DNA of 64,000 bases, from contig DLRR01000007.1 of assembly GCA_002500605.1 (NCBI GenBank), positions 62,001-126,000 on the forward strand. The letters run 5' to 3'. The notes below the pieces were generated by a model. The model was not told where the DNA came from. It saw only the letters and a list, made by a program, of their open reading frames with translations, and did not search any database. The position numbers were made by a program, and so were the translations under genes. Each line of letters starts with the position of its first letter. The stretch's first letter is position 1. Of the stretch, positions 8,615 through 18,336 are shown in pieces. Source of the DNA: Nitrospinaceae bacterium UBA7883 (GTDB lineage: Bacteria; Nitrospinota_A; UBA7883).

Positions 8615-9421
8615 ATGATTACGCTTACACTTAAGAGAGAGTCTAATATACCGTTGGATGGGGATGTCATAACGCCAGATGCGTTGCATGATAAAACCAA
8701 TGCAAAAATTAAAAGTACTTTGATTACTTGGGGTAATAAAAAACTCCCATTGGGAGAATTCTTCAATGTCGATGGGGAAAAGTCCAGTTCAATAACAGTG
8801 ATCGGAAATTGCGACAAAGTAAAACTCATTGGTCATGAAATGTCCTTTGGCTCTATCCTTATCAAAGGCAATGCTGGCTACAACACTGGATCTTATATGA
8901 CTGGAGGAACACTGGAAATTGAAGGTAACACACGGGATTACTTAGGTGCAATGATGGAGGGTGGTCAAATAATATGCAATGGAAACACTGGTCATTTCCT
9001 AGGTGGTGCTTATAAAGGAGAGTCATCTGGAATGGAAGGTGGCGAGATTATCGTCCATGGCAATGCCGGACACGAAGTCGGTGGTTTTATGCGGAGAGGG
9101 CTAATTGTCGTTGGTGGGAATTGTGGCGACTTTCCTGGTATTTTCATGCTTGCAGGAACTGTTGTTATAATCGGACAATCCGGGGATCGCGCTGGAGCTA
9201 ACATGGTTAGGGGAACTGTTGTTCTTATGAAGGATGCTCCCATACTCCCTAGCTTTTACGAGAACTCCTTGCTTAGATCACCAGCTATTGATGTGCTTTT
9301 AAATAGAATATCCCGATTTGGTATTAACGCAAATCCTGGTCACACCTTCCGACGTTTCAATGGCGATGTTAATCAGATCGGAAAGGGTGAAATTCTTGTT
9401 TGCACGAGCAAACAAAATTAA
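8615..9421 (+). CDS. fwdC: Formylmethanofuran dehydrogenase subunit C
   Basis: A 268-residue right-handed beta-helix protein of the FwdC / glutamate-synthase GXGXG family. About eight repeats of the form G-N-x-G-x2-x-G-x2-M-x-G-G (for example GNAGYNTGSYMTGG, GNTRDYLGAMMEGG, GNCGDFPGIFMLAG) are easily seen from residues 85 to 210. It is a structural subunit that holds FwdA and FwdB together and lines the internal cavity. ATG 8615 follows fwdA by 15 bp. It is the last gene of the cluster. No formyltransferase gene (ftr, called fhcD in methylotrophs) follows; the next gene, tilS, is 179 bp away and unrelated. Confidence 0.93.
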   Translation: MITLTLKRESNIPLDGDVITPDALHDKTNAKIKSTLITWGNKKLPLGEFFNVDGEKSSSITVIGNCDKVKLIGHEMSFGSILIKGNAGYNTGSYMTGGTLEIEGNTRDYLGAMMEGGQIICNGNTGHFLGGAYKGESSGMEGGEIIVHGNAGHEVGGFMRRGLIVVGGNCGDFPGIFMLAGTVVIIGQSGDRAGANMVRGTVVLMKDAPILPSFYENSLLRSPAIDVLLNRISRFGINANPGHTFRRFNGDVNQIGKGEILVCTSKQN

Positions 9422-9600
9422 TTTATTTTAAACAAGTATGTTTAAAAAGACTGTCGAAGTAGCTGTCAATTAACTTTTATTAAAATTGTCTGCAGCTTCA
9501 GCTACCATTCCCCTCGCTAAATAGGCCCTGTCAGCTAAGTTAAACATAAGAAAACTCGTGTAGCTAAAGCAAATAACTAGTAATATTACCCTATTAGATA

Positions 9601-10941
9601 ATGAAAAATTTGCTTACCTTGGTGGAAAACACCATAAACACGCACTCGATGTTAGCAGGAAATAAAACTGTCTGCATAGCTGCATCAGGTGGTCCAGACT
9701 CAACAGCACTGCTTCATGTACTTACAATTCTTAAACCAAAACTAGGGATTACTTTAACTGTTTGTCACTTTAATCATATGATAAGACCCGAGGCAAAAGA
9801 AGACGCAGAGTTTGTTGAGTCAATGGCAATGCAACTAGGTTATTCATTTAAATCTTATTCAGACACAACTCCACCTAAGCACTCAATACAGAAAATTGCT
9901 CGAGAAAGACGGTATTCATTTTTCAAAAAGTTACTGACATCCGGTTTTACTGACTTAATAGCCACCGGGCACACGATGGACGATTCTGTTGAAACGTCAA
10001 TAATGTGGATGCTGCGGGGTGTGGGACCAACAGCTTTTGGTGGTATTCCACCAAAGCGAAATAAATTTATTAGGCCATTGATTGATACTAGAAAATCAGA
10101 TTTGTTAGAGTGGCTTGCTACCAAAAAAATACAATACAGGCTTGATCAAAGTAACCAAACAGATAAATACAAAAGAAATAGTATTAGACAAAAGGTTATC
10201 CCTGCCTTAAAAAAAGAAAATAGTAGAGCATTAGAATCTATTGCACGCCTAGCTAAACATGTTTTGAACCAGAGCCAAGTTATAGATGATATGGCAATCA
10301 GATTCATAGACAAAAATAACTTCTCCGTTCTAGCAGATTCAATAACACTCGTACCACACCTCACCATGCAGTTACCTAAAGCAACAAGACTGGCATTATA
10401 TAGGATTATATTTCAAAGGGTTGGACTTTATAGTTCATGTCTAACATCAACTCACCTTGAAGCAATCGACGCATTGCTCTGTACTGAAAAATTAGGAAGA
10501 AATGCTAGCCTGCCAGGTGAATTCTTTGCTATTCTTGACCACGATGGTTTAACCTTAGGAAAAAGTTCGCCTCCAGAAAGCTTTGTCGATACGCCATTTC
10601 AATGCCCATTAAAACTTATAACAGCGCACGGTAACATTATTGTTGGGCAAAATAAGCCAACTTTTGGTCGATGTATCGAAGAAATAAATATGGATTTGCT
10701 TCCAACTGGCTCGTTATTTAGGTTAAAAGAATCCGGGGATTGGCTAAGGCCAGTAAACTTTAATGGCCGTAAGAAGCTAAAAAAATATCTGATTGAGAAA
10801 AAGATCCCATATAGAAAAAGAGACAGTCTGCCTGTTTTAGCGTCAAATTCGGAGGTTTTGTGGATTCCAGGTTTTTTCTTGTCTCAAAACATTCGATCGC
10901 ATTCAAATGCAACCGAGCATGTTTACTTATGTTTAGAGTGA
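9601..10941 (+). CDS. tilS: tRNA(Ile)-lysidine synthetase
   Basis: A 446-residue enzyme that converts C34 of the AUA-reading tRNA-Ile to lysidine using ATP and lysine. The PP-loop SGGPDS is at residues 29-34. A second conserved stretch, TGHTMDDSVET...RGVG, follows, as does the TilS central and C-terminal domain ending with LKKYLIEKKIPYRKRDSLPVL, typical of the tRNA-binding tail. Length matches full-size proteobacterial TilS. The start ATG at 9601 is the first in-frame start after a 179-bp gap from fwdC. secA follows in the same direction after 87 bp. Confidence 0.92.
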   Translation: MKNLLTLVENTINTHSMLAGNKTVCIAASGGPDSTALLHVLTILKPKLGITLTVCHFNHMIRPEAKEDAEFVESMAMQLGYSFKSYSDTTPPKHSIQKIARERRYSFFKKLLTSGFTDLIATGHTMDDSVETSIMWMLRGVGPTAFGGIPPKRNKFIRPLIDTRKSDLLEWLATKKIQYRLDQSNQTDKYKRNSIRQKVIPALKKENSRALESIARLAKHVLNQSQVIDDMAIRFIDKNNFSVLADSITLVPHLTMQLPKATRLALYRIIFQRVGLYSSCLTSTHLEAIDALLCTEKLGRNASLPGEFFAILDHDGLTLGKSSPPESFVDTPFQCPLKLITAHGNIIVGQNKPTFGRCIEEINMDLLPTGSLFRLKESGDWLRPVNFNGRKKLKKYLIEKKIPYRKRDSLPVLASNSEVLWIPGFFLSQNIRSHSNATEHVYLCLE

Positions 10942-11028
10942 ATACGTCACGTACAATTATTTTTAGGTGTGGGCACTTGTCATCGTTTAATTCAATATTA
11001 TAATAATCAGTAAAATAAGAGGGTATCA

Positions 11029-13701
11029 ATGATTGGTAGTTGGGTAAAAAAAGTATTCGGTTCTCGGAATGAACGGGAGCTAAAAAGGTTTGCCCCATAT
11101 GTTGCAAAAACCAATAGTCTTGAGTCGCAAATACAAACACTTCCAAATGACCAGTTAAAAGCAAAAACAGCAGAGTTTAAGCAACGGATTGCTAACGGAG
11201 AGCCTTTAAATGATCTATTGCCTGAGGCATTTGCTGTTTGCCGTGAAGCTAGCTTGCGAACCCTAGGAATGCGTCATTACGATGTTCAAATATTAGGCGG
11301 TGCCGCGCTACACGAAGGGAAAATAGCTGAGATGAAGACTGGTGAAGGCAAGACGCTAGTTGCAACTCTCCCAATGTACTTAAACGCCCTAACTGGCAAT
11401 GGTGCCCATCTAATTACCGTTAACGATTACTTGGCTAGAAGAGATAGCGAATGGATGGGGCAGATATACAATTTCCTTGAGATGTCTGTTGGTGTTATTC
11501 AGCACGGCCTAACTGATGATGAAAGACAGAGTTCCTATGGTTCTGATATCACTTATGGGACTAATAATGAATTTGGATTTGATTACTTGCGCGATAACAT
11601 GAAGTTTGGTCTAAATGAATGCGTACAAAGTGACCTCAATTTTGCAATTGTAGATGAAGTCGACTCTATACTTATTGATGAATCCAGAACACCACTAATA
11701 ATTTCAGGGCAGGCTGATGAGTCCACTGACAAGTACTACTCCATAAACCGTATAGCACCGCAACTGCTAAAAAAAGACGTTTATTATACAATGGATGAGA
11801 AAGTTAAAGCTGTCATGTTAACTGAAGAAGGTATTGCGATAGCCGAAAGAGCTCTTGGTGTAGCTAACCTATATGATCCTTCCAACATTGAGACACTTCA
11901 TCATGTACAGCAGGCACTTCGCGCTCATACAATGTTCCAAAAAGATGTTGATTATATGATCAAAGATGGTCAAGTGGTAATTGTAGATGAATTCACAGGA
12001 CGCTTGATGGAAGGAAGGCGATGGTCAGACGGATTGCATCAAGCAGTTGAAGCCAAAGAAAAAGTAAAGATAGAAAATGAAAATCAAACCTTGGCAACTA
12101 TAACATTTCAAAATTACTTCAGAATATATAAAAAATTATCCGGCATGACAGGCACAGCAGATACAGAGGCAGCCGAGTTTGCAAGTACTTACAACTTAGA
12201 GGTTCTGGTTATCCCTCCAAATAAGGATATGATACGTATCGACAACTCTGATGTCGTTTACAGGACAGAAGCAGAAAAAGATAATGCTATTATCAATGAA
12301 ATTTTAGAGCGCCATGAAAATGGCCAGCCAACATTGGTTGGCACAATATCAATCGAAAAATCTGAGCATTTATCTAAGCTTCTTACACGTAAAAAGATTA
12401 AGCACAATGTGCTAAATGCGAAACACCACGCAAAAGAAGCGGAGATAATAGCCCAAGCGGGCAGACTGGGCGCTGTTACCATAGCCACAAATATGGCTGG
12501 TCGCGGAACCGATATCATTCTTGGAGGAAACCCTGAAATGCTTGTACGTTCACGAGGATTTGAGCCAGAAGATGACGAATACGAAAATGAGTTGGCAAGT
12601 GTTTCAGCCATTTGTGATGACGAAAAAAATACCGTTATAGAGAATGGCGGTCTTCACATTATTGGTACTGAACGCCACGAGTCAAGACGTATAGACAATC
12701 AATTGCGTGGACGCTCAGGTCGGCAAGGTGATCCTGGCTCTTCTCGCTTCTTTCTCTCTCTTGAAGATGACTTATTGCGAATATTTGGCTCTGACAAAAT
12801 TTCCGGCTTGATGGAAAAATTGGGCATGGAGGAAGGTGAATTGATTGAAGCCAAAATGGTAACTAAGGCTATTGAAAATGCCCAAAACAAAGTTGAGGGA
12901 CATAACTTTGATATTAGAAAGCACCTGCTTGAGTATGACGACGTAATGAACAAGCAAAGGGAGGTAATTTATGACCAACGAAAGATGATTTTAAGTGGTG
13001 AAGAGTTACATGAAACAATTATGGATATGACACTAGAAGTGCTGGAACAATTACTAAATGAATACACCCCGGAAATCCAGATGCCTGAAGAATGGGATCT
13101 GATAGGACTAAAAGATGCTTTGTTGCGAAATTTCCACTTGGATATAACTATTGATCAGGATAGTAATATAATAATTCGAGATAAACAGCTAGACTTTTCC
13201 AGTGTAACCTTCCCTTTATTGCATGATGGCCTAAGCGATTTAGTATCCAGTTCTTTAGGGAGCAAAGCCAGAACGTCACTCGACAATTGGAACGAATTAG
13301 AGAAATTTGTAACTCTTAATATTGTCGACAGTAATTGGAAAGATCACTTGCTTTCAATGGACCATCTAAAGGAAGGAATAGGTCTCAGAGGGTATGCACA
13401 AAAAAACCCACTAAATGAATATAAAAAAGAAGGCAGTCAGATGTTCCTAGATATGATTGATACTATTCGTGTGGATACTGTCAATGCCTTGTTCCGAGTT
13501 CAAATTCATACCGAGGCAGATACAAGTCCCGAAGAAAGATTGATGGAAAAAATGGGTCAGCAACATACCATAGAACACAGAGGCGACTCCAATCAGAAAG
13601 TAGAAACAGTGAAACGAACAGGGAAGAAAGTCGGCCGTAATGAGCCTTGCCCTTGTGGCTCTGGCAAAAAATACAAGAAATGCCACGGAGCCAAAAAGTA
13701 A
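11029..13701 (+). CDS. secA: Protein translocase ATPase SecA
   Basis: An 890-residue full-length SecA that drives preproteins through SecYEG. Walker A is MKTGEGKT (102-109), the DEAD-type Walker B is VDEVDSIL, and the second helicase lobe carries MAGRGTDIILGG and the QLRGRSGRQGDPG motif. The helical scaffold and the C-terminal zinc/SecB-binding tail NEPCPCGSGKKYKKCHG are intact, which suggests a SecB-type chaperone or ribosome link. It is the only secA in the window. It converges on the acylphosphatase gene 21 bp away, leaving little room for a terminator. Confidence 0.98.
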   Translation: MIGSWVKKVFGSRNERELKRFAPYVAKTNSLESQIQTLPNDQLKAKTAEFKQRIANGEPLNDLLPEAFAVCREASLRTLGMRHYDVQILGGAALHEGKIAEMKTGEGKTLVATLPMYLNALTGNGAHLITVNDYLARRDSEWMGQIYNFLEMSVGVIQHGLTDDERQSSYGSDITYGTNNEFGFDYLRDNMKFGLNECVQSDLNFAIVDEVDSILIDESRTPLIISGQADESTDKYYSINRIAPQLLKKDVYYTMDEKVKAVMLTEEGIAIAERALGVANLYDPSNIETLHHVQQALRAHTMFQKDVDYMIKDGQVVIVDEFTGRLMEGRRWSDGLHQAVEAKEKVKIENENQTLATITFQNYFRIYKKLSGMTGTADTEAAEFASTYNLEVLVIPPNKDMIRIDNSDVVYRTEAEKDNAIINEILERHENGQPTLVGTISIEKSEHLSKLLTRKKIKHNVLNAKHHAKEAEIIAQAGRLGAVTIATNMAGRGTDIILGGNPEMLVRSRGFEPEDDEYENELASVSAICDDEKNTVIENGGLHIIGTERHESRRIDNQLRGRSGRQGDPGSSRFFLSLEDDLLRIFGSDKISGLMEKLGMEEGELIEAKMVTKAIENAQNKVEGHNFDIRKHLLEYDDVMNKQREVIYDQRKMILSGEELHETIMDMTLEVLEQLLNEYTPEIQMPEEWDLIGLKDALLRNFHLDITIDQDSNIIIRDKQLDFSSVTFPLLHDGLSDLVSSSLGSKARTSLDNWNELEKFVTLNIVDSNWKDHLLSMDHLKEGIGLRGYAQKNPLNEYKKEGSQMFLDMIDTIRVDTVNALFRVQIHTEADTSPEERLMEKMGQQHTIEHRGDSNQKVETVKRTGKKVGRNEPCPCGSGKKYKKCHGAKK

Positions 13702-13722
13702 CAATATGGTTAACTATTAAGA

Positions 13723-14007
13723 TTAATACCTAACCTCAAAAGTGCTGAAATCACCTTTGGCGCTACTCCATTCGAACCCTACGTACGCTACTTTTGCAGA
13801 GGGAGGCCCTTGCCATAGCCACTTTAAAAGCATGTCAACCCTGTCTTTATCACCTTCACACATGACTTCAACACTACCGTCAGGAAGATTTTTTACCCAG
13901 CCAACTAACCCGCCTATTTTATCTGCTTCGTCTACAGTGGAAGCCCGAAACCATACGCCTTGCACAGTGCCCGTTACATGTGCATGAACTCTTACACTCG
14001 ATTCCAT
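13723..14007 (-). CDS. acyP: Acylphosphatase
   Basis: A 94-residue small alpha/beta enzyme hydrolysing acyl phosphates such as carbamoyl- or 1,3-bisphosphoglycerate. The signature GTVQGVWFR ends at the catalytic R21, and N40 sits in the second signature GWVKNLPDGSVEV. Length is normal for the family. The stop codon of the upstream radical SAM gene at 14037 is only 29 bp away, so the two may be co-transcribed. No functional link between them is evident. Confidence 0.93.
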   Translation of the reverse strand: MESSVRVHAHVTGTVQGVWFRASTVDEADKIGGLVGWVKNLPDGSVEVMCEGDKDRVDMLLKWLWQGPPSAKVAYVGFEWSSAKGDFSTFEVRY

Positions 14008-14036
14008 TTGCTTATTTCATTATTAGTGCTCGCGCT

Positions 14037-15431
14037 TCAAGCGCCCATCGCAAGTCGTTGGATTGGCTTTTTCACTGGATCAAGCAAGCGTATTAAACCT
14101 TCTCCAAACCTAGAATAATACGCCTTGTATATGATTGCTTTTTTTATCGATGTCACTTTATAAACGTTATAAGCAAAGTTACGGTAACAGTTAAGAATAT
14201 CTTTCCTGGGAAACTGTGGCATCGACAAAGGTGTATCAGTTCTTGAGATAAAGTCATCATCCATAAAGCCCTGTGAAAGAAATCCTTCTTTAAGCGATAT
14301 GTCAAACAAAGCCGTTCCCGGATAGGGGTTAAAAATATAACAAACAATACTATCAGGATTAATCATCTGGTTAAGTGCAACAGTTTCCATATGCATTTCT
14401 CTGGTTTCGTATGGAAAACCAACAATGTTGTAGGACTTTGTTTTCAAGCCAGCTTTGCGAGCATCATCGAATGATTGGATTATTTTCTTATTTGTCATTT
14501 TTCGGTTCAACGCTTTTCGCCTTAGTTCCTCGCTGCCCGACTCTATTCCCATAGCCACACGGGTGCACCCTGCATCACTTAGATGCATAAAAGTATCATA
14601 ATTTGAGCTTTCAACTCTGGTGGTTACTTCAAATGGGATATCTATCTCTTTCTTGTAAACCTTGCAAAAGTTTTTTACATATTTTCTGTCGATTGTAAAT
14701 ACATCATCGGCAAAAAAAATGGATTTCACTTTATAATTTTCAAGTACGCGTTTTATTTCATCAATTCCATTTTGAATGCTTCTAAAACGAACGTACTTGC
14801 CTTCACTCAACTTACCCATAGCTGGACTTCCACAATAGTTACAGTCATACGGGCATCCCCTTGACATCATCATAGTCATACGGTTGTAGTCTGATTCAAT
14901 CACTACCTGATAATCAAAAATTTTCCTGTCACCAAATGGAATAGCGTCTAGATCTTGCTGAAAACAGCCTGGAGCGTTTTCCGTTACTGTACCATCCTCT
15001 TCTTTGCACCACACCCCAGGGATGCTTTTATGGTTACCTCCAGCAGCAAGCGTATTGATGAGCTCCAAAAACGATATTTCTGATTCCCCAAGGCATATTG
15101 CGTTAAGCCCTTCAATTTTCTCCAAACACTTGGGATATAGCGACGCATGTGTGCCGCCCATAATCTGAAAGAGACCTTTTGGTTTTGCCTTTTTTATTAA
15201 TTTCGCTACATGTCTTACTTGAGAGGAGTCAGATGTGTATGCCAATACATCTGGGTTAAACCGATCTATATGGGCCATGAAGCCTTCTGGATCCCAATCA
15301 TTAAACATGTAGTGAAGTTCTGTTTGGTGCCCAGATGTTTTCAGCACAGACGAAAGGATGCCTATACCGAAATGATAACTACGAGCTCCTCCCTTAACAT
15401 CTATGTCGGTATATACGAATAGAACTCTCAT
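14037..15431 (-). CDS. B12-binding radical SAM protein
   Basis: A 464-residue protein with an N-terminal cobalamin-binding Rossmann domain (about residues 1-150) and a radical SAM domain. The cluster motif C193-x3-C197-x2-C200 is in SRGCPYDCNYCG. The FADDVFTID and GIESGSEELRR segments are typical of the B12/radical SAM family with BchE, HpnJ and P-methylases. The cobalamin domain has no clear DxHxxG motif, so it may bind B12 base-on or weakly. Function cannot be assigned; the family includes hopanoid and methyl transferases. A BtuCDF-like importer exists in the window (51088-53812) and could supply cobalamin. The start ATG at 15431 agrees with the Rossmann strand MRVLFVYTDI. Confidence 0.85.
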   Translation of the reverse strand: MRVLFVYTDIDVKGGARSYHFGIGILSSVLKTSGHQTELHYMFNDWDPEGFMAHIDRFNPDVLAYTSDSSQVRHVAKLIKKAKPKGLFQIMGGTHASLYPKCLEKIEGLNAICLGESEISFLELINTLAAGGNHKSIPGVWCKEEDGTVTENAPGCFQQDLDAIPFGDRKIFDYQVVIESDYNRMTMMMSRGCPYDCNYCGSPAMGKLSEGKYVRFRSIQNGIDEIKRVLENYKVKSIFFADDVFTIDRKYVKNFCKVYKKEIDIPFEVTTRVESSNYDTFMHLSDAGCTRVAMGIESGSEELRRKALNRKMTNKKIIQSFDDARKAGLKTKSYNIVGFPYETREMHMETVALNQMINPDSIVCYIFNPYPGTALFDISLKEGFLSQGFMDDDFISRTDTPLSMPQFPRKDILNCYRNFAYNVYKVTSIKKAIIYKAYYSRFGEGLIRLLDPVKKPIQRLAMGA

Positions 15432-15628
15432 GAAGGCCTTAATTATTATTACGTTTACCGGGGATATTGATACGAATATCTTGGTAAAACCAGTTTGAGT
15501 CCTATATCATGTTTTGTCAAGTATTACGACTTCATCGCGCAGTTGTTATTGTGAAGAGTAACGCTACCATTTACATGTGATTTCGCTTTAAACTATGCAA
15601 GCAATAATTGCCATAAAATCAATGATCC

Positions 15629-16366
15629 ATGTCTAAAGAACTAGATATACAAATACAAAAAGAGCAGGCTAAAACTGGGAAATCGAACTTTGCAAAGTAC
15701 CAGGACTTAGTTACCGGCTCAAGGTCATTCTGGTTTCTAATCAAATTTGAGATGATTACCTTGTTAGCATCTCGAATTCCAGGAACCGTAGGGATCTTTC
15801 TTAGAAGTCTTTTTTACCCAATGATTTTAGGAAAAGTTGGGCGAGGAGTAATATTCGGCGTCGATGTCTGGTTCCGGCACCCCAAGAAAATTAAGATAGA
15901 TGATAACTCCATTATTGATGATGGAGTCCTTTTGGATGCAAAAGGATCAGGAAATAAAGGTATAACAATAGCCAAAAACTGTTATATAGGCCGGGCATCT
16001 ATACTCTCTTGTAAAGATGGTGATATTACACTTCATGATTATGTTAACCTTTCAACATGGTGTAACATTTCATCTAACTCAAAAGTTGAATTGGGTGAAA
16101 AGACCTTACTTGGCCCATATGCATCTGTATTTGCAACAGAACACAATTTTGACAAAACCAGTAAACCGATTCTTGACCAAGGTTGGAGCAGTAAGGGAGT
16201 GGTGATTGGCAATGACTGCTGGATTGGGGCAAAAGCAACTGTGTTAGATGGTGTTACCATTGGTGATGGTGCTGTTATTGGAACCGCTGCTTTAGTTAAT
16301 AGTGACTTACCACCCAACGTCATCGCAGTTGGAATGCCTGCTAAACCGCTTAAGCAAAGAGGTTGA
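15629..16366 (+). CDS. Hexapeptide-repeat acyltransferase
   Basis: A 245-residue protein with a left-handed beta helix made of isoleucine-patch hexapeptides from about residue 80 on (VGRGVIFG, GNDCWIGAKATVLDGVTIGDGAVIG). The conserved AVGMPAKPLKQRG ending is the usual tail of WbbJ/CysE-like O-acetyltransferases that modify sugars of surface polysaccharides. The N-terminal 70 residues are helical and contain a hydrophobic stretch (FEMITLLASRIPGTVGIFLRSLFYP), suggesting membrane association. The next gene (DUF502) starts 3 bp after the stop, so they are one transcription unit. The substrate is unknown. Confidence 0.85.
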   Translation: MSKELDIQIQKEQAKTGKSNFAKYQDLVTGSRSFWFLIKFEMITLLASRIPGTVGIFLRSLFYPMILGKVGRGVIFGVDVWFRHPKKIKIDDNSIIDDGVLLDAKGSGNKGITIAKNCYIGRASILSCKDGDITLHDYVNLSTWCNISSNSKVELGEKTLLGPYASVFATEHNFDKTSKPILDQGWSSKGVVIGNDCWIGAKATVLDGVTIGDGAVIGTAALVNSDLPPNVIAVGMPAKPLKQRG

Positions 16367-16368
16367 CA

Positions 16369-17031
16369 ATGACTACTCTATTTCAAAGAATTCGAAGAGT
16401 CTTCTTTACTGGTCTTTTTGTTTGTCTGCCGCTTATTATTACAGTACTTGTCTTTAAATTCGCGTTTAATACCATAGATAGCTTTTTAGGGCCGATGGTG
16501 TCTGGTTTGCTGTCAGATGCTGGTTTTCCAATTGAAAAAGGATCGCAAATACCTGGGCTTGGCATTATTACCACAATAGTATTAATTTTATTAATTGGTA
16601 TCATTACTAGAAATTATATCGGGAAGAAGCTCTGGGATTTAGGCGAACGACTGTTTGCCAGCATACCTGGAATTAGCCTAGTTTATACCGCCGTAAAGCA
16701 GGTTTTGGACACATTTAAAGCTGGCAATCTACAAAACTTTTCCAAGGTTGTAATGATTGAGTACCCGCGAAAAGGAATTTACTGTTTGGCCTTTATTACT
16801 GGATCAACTGAAGGTGAGATTTCAAATCGGCTTGATGAAGATTTAATCAACATTTTCTTGCCAACAACGCCTAATCCGACTTCCGGGTTTTTCCTGGTAA
16901 TACCGAGGTCCAATGTTGTCGAGTTAGACATGACCGTAGAAGAAGGGATTAAGATGATAGTTTCTGGTGGTATAGTAACGCCTACACATAAAGTGGATAT
17001 CAAAGGGTCAAATGCTAAAGAAACAACTTAA
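16369..17031 (+). CDS. DUF502 family membrane protein
   Basis: About 220 residues with two strong transmembrane helices near the N-terminus (GLFVCLPLIITVLVFKFAF and IITTIVLILLIGIITRNYIG) followed by a soluble domain containing GERLFASIPGISLVYTAVKQVLD, the landmark of DUF502. A TTG at 16363 overlapping the preceding stop could also be used, but ATG 16369 has AAAGAGG six bases upstream and is preferred. The function of the family is not established. Convergent with the ATP-grasp gene, 5 bp apart. Confidence 0.85.
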   Translation: MTTLFQRIRRVFFTGLFVCLPLIITVLVFKFAFNTIDSFLGPMVSGLLSDAGFPIEKGSQIPGLGIITTIVLILLIGIITRNYIGKKLWDLGERLFASIPGISLVYTAVKQVLDTFKAGNLQNFSKVVMIEYPRKGIYCLAFITGSTEGEISNRLDEDLINIFLPTTPNPTSGFFLVIPRSNVVELDMTVEEGIKMIVSGGIVTPTHKVDIKGSNAKETT

Positions 17032-17036
17032 TAAAG

Positions 17037-18278
17037 TTATGCAGTCAATGCTTTTAGTTGCTCAATAATTTGATCTCTATCATTGGAATCATTTCCAATG
17101 ATTACCAACTCCAAGTACTCACTTTCGCAATCATAGGGCAGCGCTCCCCTTTTGGTTGATGGATTGTAAGCAAGATCACCAAGCCGATTAATCCATTGCA
17201 TGCCTGTTAATATTCTTCCAGTCTTAAGTCTTAAATAGCCACACAGCCCTGATTCAACTGCTTTAAGTGGATCTCCATTTAACACACGATTGCAAAACGA
17301 TAAAGCATATGTTGAACTATTATACCTTGCGTTTAGCTCAACAGCATAGACATCACCTGCCTGAGTTACAATAAAATCTACCCCTAAGAGTCCTCTATAA
17401 CCCATATGCGCCGCTTCTAAAGCAAGAACCCTCCCCTGTTTGTCAAGATTGCTGGCAATAGACAAATCTTCTACTCCGTCGAATATATTTCCAGAATGCT
17501 CAAAGCAATTGTCTAAAATCTGTATCGTTCTTCCTACCACACAGATCTCTTTATCACAAACCCGGTATTGCAAGTTAGGCGAAAAAGTAACATCTTCCAA
17601 GGTTTGCATTAAAAACATTTGATCCAAATTGCGTTCTACTTCTTTACTGACAGTTCTCCTTTCATCAGGAGTGCTAGCACTCCATACCCTTGAGCCACCA
17701 ATGCTTGTGTTTGCCCTAACAATGATTGGGTTGGTAGCTTCCCATGTTAAAATTTTTATTGCTATAGAATCTTTAGAACCAATCAAAGTTTTTGGCTGTG
17801 GAAGCCCTAAATCTTCTGTAAGTCGAAAGAAAAAAACTTTATCGTTAAGCAATTCAGTTATTATGGCATCACCATACAGCCCAACAGCATCTGTACAGTC
17901 TCTTATCTCTTGTTCGAGGTTAGTAAACATATATGGCTCAATCTCGTATTCCCAGTCTCTTATATGCTTAAGGCACGCAGGACTATTCAAAACATCTTCG
18001 CAAAGTGACGAGCCATTCGCGACTTCAGGAAAAAATATAGCTTTACCACCTACCCCACACTCATGCAAGAAAGTAAGGTAATCAGGGTCCGGCAGGGTAT
18101 CCAAAATAAGGTTGTCGTTTAATCCAGCAATTAGCAGTGCGCGGTGAGCCAACCTTTTTAATCCACGCTCAAATTTAAAATATTGATTTTCATCGATGCA
18201 AAATATCTTGTGCCCATCCTTAAAATGTATTCCAGGCAAATGTAGAATTGGCAGTTGCGCGGGGGAAGAATTATTCAC
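17037..18278 (-). CDS. ATP-grasp superfamily ligase
   Basis: A 413-residue protein with an ATP-grasp fold in residues about 135-345. The ATP-binding lobe has FFRLTEDLGLPQPKTL and a strand IIVRANTSIGGSRVW, and the metal-binding strand is GVDFIVTQAGDVYAVELNARYNSS, where E and N are the usual magnesium ligands. Close relatives of such free-standing ATP-grasp proteins occur near C1-carrier genes in methylotrophs, and methanofuran synthesis uses an ATP-grasp tyramine-glutamate ligase. That link is inference only, because no mfn gene is adjacent. The start is GTG at 18278 with no clear Shine-Dalgarno. Substrate not assignable. Confidence 0.7.
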   Translation of the reverse strand: MNNSSPAQLPILHLPGIHFKDGHKIFCIDENQYFKFERGLKRLAHRALLIAGLNDNLILDTLPDPDYLTFLHECGVGGKAIFFPEVANGSSLCEDVLNSPACLKHIRDWEYEIEPYMFTNLEQEIRDCTDAVGLYGDAIITELLNDKVFFFRLTEDLGLPQPKTLIGSKDSIAIKILTWEATNPIIVRANTSIGGSRVWSASTPDERRTVSKEVERNLDQMFLMQTLEDVTFSPNLQYRVCDKEICVVGRTIQILDNCFEHSGNIFDGVEDLSIASNLDKQGRVLALEAAHMGYRGLLGVDFIVTQAGDVYAVELNARYNSSTYALSFCNRVLNGDPLKAVESGLCGYLRLKTGRILTGMQWINRLGDLAYNPSTKRGALPYDCESEYLELVIIGNDSNDRDQIIEQLKALTA

Positions 18279-18336
18279 TGCTACAAGACTACTAACAGAG
18301 TTTTGCAGTTACACATATAGCCAAGGTAAAATAGTT

